DNA of 7,954 bases, taken from contig LUYR01000463.1 in NCBI GenBank assembly GCA_001603335.1, forward strand, positions 1-7,954, in the 5' to 3' direction. The notes below the pieces were generated by a model, which was given only the letters and a program-made list of their open reading frames with translations, did not search any database and was not told the origin of the DNA. This DNA is from Rhodospirillales bacterium Alpha_05 (GTDB lineage Bacteria > Pseudomonadota > Alphaproteobacteria > Rhodospirillales > Rhodospirillaceae). Each line of letters opens with the position of its first letter. The stretch's first letter is position 1. Position numbers and translations under genes: made by a program. This document shows, piece by piece, positions 1 to 4,383 of this stretch.

Positions 1-450
1 GAAGCCGACGGAGAGCGGCTCGACCAGCGCGAGATGGCGCGGCGCGAGGGTGTCGTTGAGGATGAGCTTGCCGTAGGGCAGCACGAAGCGCTCGGCGAGG
101 CCGCCGTTCTGCTGCACGCCCAGGGTTTTGTTGGAGCGGCAGGCGTTGACGCGGCCGCGACGGCACGACGGGCACTCGCCGCAGGCGGTGTAGGGCACGA
201 CGATGACGCGGCGGCCCGGCGCGAATTCGGAAGGAACGCCGGAGCCGGTGGACACGATTTCCGCGCCGATTTCGTGGCCGGGAATCCGCGGCAGGCTGAC
301 CAGCGGATTGAGCCCGGTAAAGGTGGCGAGGTCGCTGCCGCACAAGCCGACATGCTTGACCGCGATCAGCACTTCGCCCGCACCCGGGACCGGGTCGGCA
401 ACCTCATGGAACGCACACCGCTCCATGCCTTCGATCATCAGAGCCTTCAT
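1..450 (-). CDS. Zinc-dependent medium-chain alcohol/sugar dehydrogenase, N-terminal part (3' end outside window)
   Basis: The reading frame is open from ATG at 450-448 to the window edge, giving the first 150 residues. It matches the GroES-like catalytic domain of zinc MDR dehydrogenases, which oxidise a sugar or polyol alcohol with NAD(P). Visible catalytic zinc ligands are Cys37 (in GLCGSD), His59 and Glu60 (in PGHE), with Glu144 in the ALVEPLSVGF segment. Cys90, Cys93, Cys96 and Cys104 form the structural zinc lobe. The Rossmann cofactor domain would lie beyond position 1. The start is supported by a GAGG-type ribosome site about 6-8 bases upstream. The gene diverges from a GntR regulator, an arrangement usual for catabolic dehydrogenases of sugar acids or polyols. 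The substrate cannot be assigned: threonine, galactitol, sorbitol and idonate dehydrogenases all share these motifs. Confidence 0.9.
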   Translation of the reverse strand, partial: MKALMIEGMERCAFHEVADPVPGAGEVLIAVKHVGLCGSDLATFTGLNPLVSLPRIPGHEIGAEIVSTGSGVPSEFAPGRRVIVVPYTACGECPSCRRGRVNACRSNKTLGVQQNGGLAERFVLPYGKLILNDTLAPRHLALVEPLSVGF

Positions 451-469
451 CGTGTTCCTCGCCATGCGG

Positions 470-493
470 AATAGACCCAAATATCGGTCTATT
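470..493. promoter_or_regulatory. Perfect inverted repeat, probable operator of the dehydrogenase/GntR pair
   Basis: AATAGACC (470-477) and GGTCTATT (486-493) are exact reverse complements separated by 8 bases. The repeat sits at the predicted transcription start of the dehydrogenase, between promoter and start codon, where a bound repressor would block transcription. Further copies of the core TAGAC occur at 502-506 and 546-550, so the intergenic region holds four half-sites. The likely binder is the divergently encoded GntR protein. That assignment is inferred from position. Confidence 0.55.
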
Positions 494-499
494 ATCGTT

Positions 500-528
500 T
501 TTAGACAATTTCGCAGCTTGCCTGTCAA
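500..528 (-). promoter_or_regulatory. Predicted sigma-70-type promoter of the dehydrogenase gene
   Basis: On the minus strand a perfect -35 hexamer TTGACA (plus 528-523) is followed after 17 bases by TCTAAA (plus 505-500), which matches the -10 consensus at 4 of 6 positions. The predicted start point is near 493, about 43 bases before the dehydrogenase ATG. This is a pattern match only. Confidence 0.5.
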
Positions 529-595
529 CGGATTTTTATCGATTATAGACGAATTCCGCCTACCCCAGCGGCTATCCCGATCGAGTGACGGACCC

Positions 596-1498
596 ATGCG
601 CACCAACGCGGTTTACAAACGCGCCTACAACCAGGGCCTCGCCCGCCTCGCCACCGTTGAAATCGGCGGCGATCTCGGCTCCGAGAGCCAATTGGCGGAA
701 AGCCTGGGAATCAGCCGCACCACGGTGCGGACGATGCTGGCGACGATGGCCGCCGCCCGCCTGATTGTGCTCAATGGGCGGCAGAAGATCGTCCGCCGCC
801 ACCCGAACGAAGGGGACTACTTCCCCGAGACCGAAACCGAGTCGATCCGCGACGTGATCGAGAAGCGATTCATGGAACTGGTGCTGCAGCGCGACTTCCG
901 CCCCGGCCAGCAGATCAGCAACCTCGAGCTCGCGCGCCAGCTCCAGGTCTCGCCCTCGGCGCTGCGCGAATACCTGATCGAGTTCAGCCAGTGCGGCCTC
1001 TTGGAACGCCGCCCGGAAAGCCGCTGGATCTTCAAGGGATTCGACCGCGACTTCGCACGCGAGCTGTTCGACGTGCGCGAGATGTTCGAACTCCGCTCGG
1101 CGGAAAAGTTCGCCGACCTCCCCGCCACCGACCCGGTGTGGGACAAACTCGACAGCCTCGAACACCAGCACGTCGAGCTGATCGCCGAAATCGACACCCG
1201 CTATAAGGAATTCTCCCGCGTCGACGCCGAACTCCACGAACTCGTCAACTCGGTGGCGCGCAACCGCTTCATCGACAATTTCCAGACCCTGCGCAGCCTG
1301 ATCTTCCACTACCACTACCTGTGGCAGAAGGACGACGAGAAGGAACGCAACCTCGTCGCCCTCAAGGAACACCTGATCTATATCGAGGCCCTGCGCAGCC
1401 GCGATCCGGCGAAAATCCGCGCCGCCGCCCTCGGCCACCTCCACTCCGCCCGCCAGAGTCTCTACGCCTCGATCGGCAGCAACGGCGCAGGCGAATGA
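596..1498 (+). CDS. GntR-family transcriptional regulator with two winged-helix domains and an FCD domain
   Basis: This 300-residue protein is a probable ligand-responsive repressor or activator of the divergent dehydrogenase gene. Residues about 30-68 form a first helix-turn-helix (SQLAESLGISRTTVRTML, then a wing-like ILV-x-N-G-R-Q-K stretch). Residues about 86-148 form a second, FadR-like one (ELARQLQVSPSALREYL, then LLERRPESRWIF). Residues about 150-292 are the all-helical FCD ligand domain, with candidate metal ligands Asp210, His214, His259 and His281. Usual FCD regulators have one DNA-binding domain and about 220-250 residues, so this is a longer form. The frame is open further upstream, but that part runs through the dehydrogenase gene and the operators. 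ATG 596 begins the GntR-like sequence, with only a weak purine-rich site (GAGTGACGG) before it. The stop is followed almost at once by an NnrR-type box. Confidence 0.85.
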   Translation: MRTNAVYKRAYNQGLARLATVEIGGDLGSESQLAESLGISRTTVRTMLATMAAARLIVLNGRQKIVRRHPNEGDYFPETETESIRDVIEKRFMELVLQRDFRPGQQISNLELARQLQVSPSALREYLIEFSQCGLLERRPESRWIFKGFDRDFARELFDVREMFELRSAEKFADLPATDPVWDKLDSLEHQHVELIAEIDTRYKEFSRVDAELHELVNSVARNRFIDNFQTLRSLIFHYHYLWQKDDEKERNLVALKEHLIYIEALRSRDPAKIRAAALGHLHSARQSLYASIGSNGAGE

Positions 1499-1500
1499 AC

Positions 1501-1514
1501 TTGCGCCAGCGCAA
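1501..1514. promoter_or_regulatory. NnrR-type binding site upstream of the DUF1858 gene
   Basis: TTGCGCCAGCGCAA is a perfect TTGCG-N4-CGCAA dyad, close to the TTGCG-N4-CACAA site known for Rhodobacter NnrR. It starts three bases after the GntR stop codon. Together with the preceding GAAC it is identical over 18 bases to the box at 3841-3854. A CATAAG hexamer at 1535-1540 fits a -10 element within two bases of that expected for activation from a site centred near -41.5, with transcription starting near 1549, 25 bases before the DUF1858 ATG. Confidence 0.75.
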
Positions 1515-1573
1515 GGACAGGCGCGGCAACCGCGCATAAGTTCGGGAGCAGACGCAACCGCGAAAGCCGCGCC

Positions 1574-1774
1574 ATGCCCCCGATCACCGCCGCAACCATC
1601 GTCGACGACCTGATGCGCACCCACCCGGCCACCATCCTGGTGTTCCTGCGCCACCACGCCCACTGCGTCGGCTGCCCGGTCGGCGCCCACCACACCGTCG
1701 CCGACGCCTGCCGCGAACACGGCGTCGCGGTGGAGGCGCTGGTGCGCGAGCTGAACGCGGCTGTATCGCAGTAA
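1574..1774 (+). CDS. DUF1858 small redox-disulfide protein (hybrid-cluster-protein-associated domain family)
   Basis: This 66-residue protein has no signal peptide and is probably cytosolic. The whole length fits the DUF1858 / prismane-associated redox disulfide domain: an N-terminal helix ITAATIVDDLMRTHPATILVF, then His30-Cys31-Val-Gly-Cys34-Pro, then TVADACREHG with Cys46, and a final helix ending ELN. The CxxC pair is the family hallmark and suggests thiol-disulfide chemistry or metal binding. The domain also occurs at the N-terminus of the iron-sulfur repair protein ScdA/RIC family, and stand-alone copies are often found near NO- and hybrid-cluster-protein genes. An NnrR-type box lies 60 bases upstream, so induction with nirK under NO is likely. 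The ribosome site is weak (GAAAG, 1562-1566). The biochemical role is not established; a part in nitrosative-stress repair is inference. Confidence 0.85.
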   Translation: MPPITAATIVDDLMRTHPATILVFLRHHAHCVGCPVGAHHTVADACREHGVAVEALVRELNAAVSQ

Positions 1775-1801
1775 AATCGGGGCTGCCGCCCCGGGCCCTG
1801 C

Positions 1802-1823
1802 TTGGAGGGGCTCGCCCCTCCAA
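1802..1823 (+). terminator. Strong hairpin after the DUF1858 gene, possible terminator
   Basis: TTGGAGGGG (1802-1810) pairs exactly with CCCCTCCAA (1815-1823) around a CTCG loop. A run of six T follows at 1836-1841, twelve bases after the stem, so it is not a textbook intrinsic terminator. A smaller GGGGC-TGCC-GCCCC hairpin lies just before it. Confidence 0.4.
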
Positions 1824-1919
1824 ACCTCCCTGAAGTTTTTTGCGCGTAGCGCGATAACCCTCACGCGGCGTGACGGTTGACTGCCGCTTCGCGGCGAAAA
1901 ACCAAAACTTAGGGGGAGC

Positions 1920-1941
1920 GCGAGGGGACGAGTCCCCTCGC
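1920..1941 (-). terminator. Strong hairpin after the NnrR-like gene, possible two-way terminator
   Basis: GCGAGGGGAC (1920-1929) and GTCCCCTCGC (1932-1941) are perfect complements, giving a stem of at least nine pairs with a CGAG loop. It starts 11 bases past the regulator stop codon. Read on the minus strand, T-rich sequence follows further on (AAGTTTTGGTTTTT). Read on the plus strand, five T follow within four bases (1945-1949). It could end transcription from either side. Confidence 0.5.
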
Positions 1942-1952
1942 ATGTTTTTCCC

Positions 1953-2651
1953 TTACCCTTCCCCCTCCGCGATCATCAGCAGCGCATGCGGGTCGCGCAC
2001 CACGACGCGTTTGCGGCCGCTGGCGACGAGGCCTTTGGTTTCCCAGGCGGCCATCAGGCGGCTGACGGTGTGCAGGGTCGCGCCGGTCATTTCGGCGAGG
2101 TCCTGGCGGGAGACCGGGAAGTCGATGAGGATGCCGTCGTCGGTTTTGCGTCCGGCCTGACGCACCAGACGCAGCAGGGCGTGGGCGACGCGGCGTTCGA
2201 CGGCTTCGGTGGAGAGTTCGCGGATGCGGGTGTGGGCATCTTGCAGGCGCTGGCCGACGGTGGCGAGGGCATTGACCGCAAGTGCGGGGCAGCGGGCGGT
2301 GAGGACGTCCCAGTGGTCGGAGGGCCAGCCGAGGGCGAGGCTTTCCACCACCGCTTCGGCGGTGCCGGGGAAGTCGGGGCGGCGGACGGCGCGGGCGATG
2401 CCGAAGACCTCGCCGGGATTGACGTGGCGCACCACCACCTGCTGGCCGTCGGGCGTGGTCTGGGTGACTTTCAGGCGGCCGTGCAGCAGGACGAAGAACG
2501 CGTCCGCGATTTCGCCCTGGTTGAAGACGATGTCGCCGGGTGCGAGGCGTTTCGTCGTCGCCGCGGCGAGCACCGCGTCGAGGTCGGCTTCCGCGAGGTC
2601 GCGGAACATCGCGAGGTCGCGGATCACCGCGCGGTCCAGTCGTGTCGTCAT
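1953..2651 (-). CDS. nnrR: NnrR-like Crp/Fnr-family regulator, NO-responsive activator of denitrification genes
   Basis: This 232-residue protein is the probable master switch of the nitrite/NO genes here. Residues about 12-125 form the cyclic-nucleotide-type beta-barrel (LAPGDIVFNQGEIADAFFVLL, then HVNPGEVFG), followed by a dimerisation helix at about 126-158. The C-terminal winged helix includes a helix-turn-helix at about 181-202 (SRQDLAEMTGATLHTVSRL). The only cysteine is Cys121, so the Fe-S cluster of Fnr/Anr is excluded, as expected for NnrR/Dnr/Nnr proteins. The recognition helix reads HTVSR where Fnr has ETISR, in keeping with sites of the form TTGCG rather than TTGAT. The gene diverges from nirK, with one such site between them. 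A G-rich ribosome site (AAGGGGG) precedes the ATG. Family placement is firm; naming it NnrR rather than another NO-sensing Dnr-type member rests on operators and context. Confidence 0.85.
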   Translation of the reverse strand: MTTRLDRAVIRDLAMFRDLAEADLDAVLAAATTKRLAPGDIVFNQGEIADAFFVLLHGRLKVTQTTPDGQQVVVRHVNPGEVFGIARAVRRPDFPGTAEAVVESLALGWPSDHWDVLTARCPALAVNALATVGQRLQDAHTRIRELSTEAVERRVAHALLRLVRQAGRKTDDGILIDFPVSRQDLAEMTGATLHTVSRLMAAWETKGLVASGRKRVVVRDPHALLMIAEGEG

Positions 2652-2684
2652 TCCCGCCCCCTTGCGCCGAGATCGTCGCGGTGT

Positions 2685-2698
2685 TTGCGTTTGCGCAA
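2685..2698. promoter_or_regulatory. NnrR-type binding site in the nnrR-nirK divergent region
   Basis: TTGCG-TTTG-CGCAA is a perfect dyad of the same class as those at 1501 and 3841. It is centred 70 bases before the nirK ATG and about 40 bases before that of the regulator. Activation of nirK is the likely outcome; control of the regulator itself is possible, but the short distance would more naturally suit repression. No convincing -10 hexamer for nirK stands at the ideal distance. Confidence 0.75.
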
Positions 2699-2761
2699 CA
2701 CTCTCCGCGCGATTTGGGTGTCTCCTTCTTCTATCGGCAACGATGCAGAAGGAAACCGGCC

Positions 2762-3832
2762 ATGTTCACCCGTCGCTTTGTGCTTTCCGCCACCGCCGCC
2801 TCGGCGCTCCTCGCCGCGATGCCTGCCTGGGCCGCCGACCGGATCGCGCCGGTCCTGCTGCCGCCGCCCGCGGTGATGGCGCACAGCCAAGCCACCACCG
2901 ACAAGCCCAAGACCGTCGCCTTCACCCTCACCGTTCAGGAAAAGGAGGTGGTGGTGGACGAAGCCGGCACGACGATGCAGGCGATGACCTTCAACGGCAG
3001 CATGCCCGGCCCAACCATGGTCGTCCACCAAGGAGACACCGTCGAGCTTACGCTCGTCAATCCTGCCACCAACACCATGCTGCACAACATCGATTTTCAC
3101 GCCGCCACCGGCGCGATGGGCGGCGGCGACCTCACCCAGGTGGCCCCCGGCGAACAGGCGACGCTGCGCTTCAAGGCGACCCGCGCCGGGGTATTCCTCT
3201 ACCACTGCGCGCCCCCCGGCATGGTCGCGTGGCACGTGGCGAGCGGCATGAGCGGCACCCTGATGGTGCTGCCGCGCGAAGGGCTCAAGGACGCGAACGG
3301 CAAGCCGATCCACTACGACGCCGCGTACACCATCGGCGAGTTCGACCTCTACCTGCCGAAGGACGAAAGCGGCGCGTACAAGCGCTTCGGCTCGCCGGGC
3401 GAGGCCTATGCCGACACCGTCGCGGCGATGCGCACGTTGACCCCGAGCCACATCGTCTTCAACGGCAAGGTCGGCGCGCTCACCGGCGCGCATGCGATGC
3501 CCGCCAAGGTCGGCGAGACGGTGCTGATCGTCCATTCCTCCGCCAACCGCGACACCCGCCCGCACCTGATCGGCGGCCACGGCGACTGGGTGTGGGAGAC
3601 CGGCAAGTTCGCCAATCCCCCCTTGCGCGACCAGGAGACCTGGTTCGTGCGCGGCGGCTCGGTGGGCGCGGCGGTCTACCGTTTCCGCCAGCCCGGCACC
3701 TACGCCTACCTCAACCACAACCTGATCGAGGCGTTCGAGTTCGGCGCAGTGGCGCAGTTCAAGGTTTCCGGCACCTGGGACGACAGCCTGATGAGCCAGC
3801 TGCACGCCCCCGCGCCGATCCCGGCGAAGTGA
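2762..3832 (+). CDS. nirK: Copper-containing nitrite reductase, NO-forming
   Basis: This 356-residue periplasmic enzyme reduces nitrite to nitric oxide, the committing step of denitrification, as a homotrimer. The precursor starts MFTRRFVLSA with a twin-arginine pair, a hydrophobic stretch and a probable cleavage after AWA (residue 24). Two cupredoxin domains follow. Type 1 copper ligands are His108, Cys149, His158 and Met163 (HCAPPGMVAWHVASGM). Type 2 ligands are His113, His148 and His319 (YLNHNLIEAFE). The catalytic pair is Asp111 and His268 (RPHLIGGHGDWVW). All are present, so the enzyme should be active. The sequence is the classical two-domain type without heme or extra cupredoxin fusions. 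ATG 2762 has a good AAGGA site eight bases upstream; the longer open frame upstream overlaps the divergent regulator and is not used. The gene precedes pseudoazurin, its likely electron donor. The accessory gene nirV is not adjacent. Confidence 0.97.
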   Translation: MFTRRFVLSATAASALLAAMPAWAADRIAPVLLPPPAVMAHSQATTDKPKTVAFTLTVQEKEVVVDEAGTTMQAMTFNGSMPGPTMVVHQGDTVELTLVNPATNTMLHNIDFHAATGAMGGGDLTQVAPGEQATLRFKATRAGVFLYHCAPPGMVAWHVASGMSGTLMVLPREGLKDANGKPIHYDAAYTIGEFDLYLPKDESGAYKRFGSPGEAYADTVAAMRTLTPSHIVFNGKVGALTGAHAMPAKVGETVLIVHSSANRDTRPHLIGGHGDWVWETGKFANPPLRDQETWFVRGGSVGAAVYRFRQPGTYAYLNHNLIEAFEFGAVAQFKVSGTWDDSLMSQLHAPAPIPAK

Positions 3833-3840
3833 CCCCGAAC

Positions 3841-3854
3841 TTGCGCCAGCGCAA
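3841..3854. promoter_or_regulatory. NnrR-type binding site upstream of pseudoazurin-nnrS
   Basis: TTGCGCCAGCGCAA starts nine bases past the nirK stop. It is centred 41.5 bases before a predicted start at 3889, and the hexamer TAGAGT at 3877-3882 (4 of 6 matches to TATAAT) stands exactly where a -10 element is expected. This is class II activator geometry. Pseudoazurin and nnrS therefore probably have their own NO-induced promoter besides read-through from nirK. Confidence 0.75.
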
Positions 3855-3871
3855 CGTCGCCGCGCTGGCGC
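3843..3871. repeat. Ten-base perfect inverted repeat overlapping the operator
   Basis: GCGCCAGCGC (3843-3852) and GCGCTGGCGC (3862-3871) are exact reverse complements around a nine-base loop. In RNA this would be a very stable hairpin just after the nirK stop codon, with no T-run behind it. It may protect the nirK mRNA 3' end or weaken read-through, while at DNA level its left arm is the core of the NnrR-type box. Confidence 0.6.
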
Positions 3872-3913
3872 GCCGCTAGAGTTGTTCCACGTCCCGGCCA
3901 CAGGAGACCGAAA

Positions 3914-4351
3914 ATGAAACTTTCGACCCGCTTCGCCTTCGCCCTCGGGCTTGGCCTCGCCCTTGCCGCCGGCGCGGCGACCGCTGCCGACCATCAGGTG
4001 AAGATGCTCAATCGCGGCGCCAAGGGAATGATGGTCTTCGAGCCCGACCTGATCAAAATCGCGCCCGGCGACACCGTCACCTTCGTTTCGGTCAATCCCG
4101 GCCACGACGCCCGCAGCATCGCCGGAATGATCCCGGACGGCGCGCAGCCCTTCGAAGGCAAGCTCAACAAGGACGTCACCGTCACCTTCACCCAGCCCGG
4201 CGTCTACGGCGTCGAATGCCGCCCGCACTACGCCATGGGCATGGTCGCGGCGGTGGTGGTCGGCGACCCGGTCAACCTCGACGCCGCCAAGGCGGTGAAG
4301 CAGCCGCCGATGGCGAAAAAGAAGTTCGACGCCATTTTCGGCGGCCTTTGA
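3914..4351 (+). CDS. pazS: Pseudoazurin, periplasmic type 1 copper electron carrier
   Basis: This 145-residue precursor yields a small blue copper protein that carries electrons from the cytochrome chain to nitrite reductase. A Sec signal peptide (MKLSTRF, a Leu/Ala-rich core, ATA-AD) is probably cleaved after residue 24. With that cleavage the copper ligands His64, Cys102, His105 and Met110 fall at mature positions 40, 78, 81 and 86, exactly as in characterised pseudoazurins. The ligand loop reads CRPHYAMGM. The mature length of 121 is normal, and the C-terminal helical tail (NLDAAKAVKQPPMAKKKFDAIF) is typical of the family. A strong AGGAG site lies seven bases before the ATG. It stands 81 bases after nirK with its own NnrR-type box and -10 candidate, and 32 bases before nnrS, so it is probably co-transcribed with nnrS. 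Confidence 0.95.
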   Translation: MKLSTRFAFALGLGLALAAGAATAADHQVKMLNRGAKGMMVFEPDLIKIAPGDTVTFVSVNPGHDARSIAGMIPDGAQPFEGKLNKDVTVTFTQPGVYGVECRPHYAMGMVAAVVVGDPVNLDAAKAVKQPPMAKKKFDAIFGGL

Positions 4352-4383
4352 GTCCGTCCCCATTCCAGAAGGAAAGTCGCACG

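Larger units (their letters stand above)
1802..1941. repeat. Long imperfect palindrome of several hairpins between convergent genes (REP/MITE-like)
   Basis: The stretch between the DUF1858 and regulator genes codes for nothing convincing. Its left arm, starting GGAGGGGCTCGCCCCTCC and running through CCTCCCTGAAGTTTT, reappears on the other strand in its right arm as GAGGGGACTCGTCCCCTC and CTCCCCCTAAGTTTT. Inward of these, TTTTTTGCGCGTAGCG pairs in register with TTTTTCGCCGCGAAGCG, and the centre is the exact dyad TCACGCGGCGTGA (1861-1873). The two halves are thus diverged inverted copies over about 65-70 bases each. Such structure resembles a REP/BIME or miniature inverted-repeat element. No flanking target-site duplication was identified. 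It may also serve as a two-way terminator. Confidence 0.65.

Noticed and set aside
203..595. Upstream extension of the GntR reading frame
   Set aside because: It runs antisense through the dehydrogenase coding region and across the operator/promoter region, and lacks family similarity; ATG 596 starts the recognisable protein.
1521..1535. GCGCGG-CAA-CCGCGC hairpin as terminator of the GntR gene
   Set aside because: Short six-base stem without a T-run, lying inside the predicted promoter of the DUF1858 gene; common by chance at this GC content.
1840..1854. TTGCG-CGTA-GCGCGA as a fourth NnrR-type box
   Set aside because: The right half lacks CGCAA in the correct register and the sequence is explained as part of the palindromic element.
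2540..2761. Upstream extension of the nirK frame
   Set aside because: It overlaps the divergent regulator and the NnrR-type box; the signal peptide and a good ribosome site fix the start at 2762.
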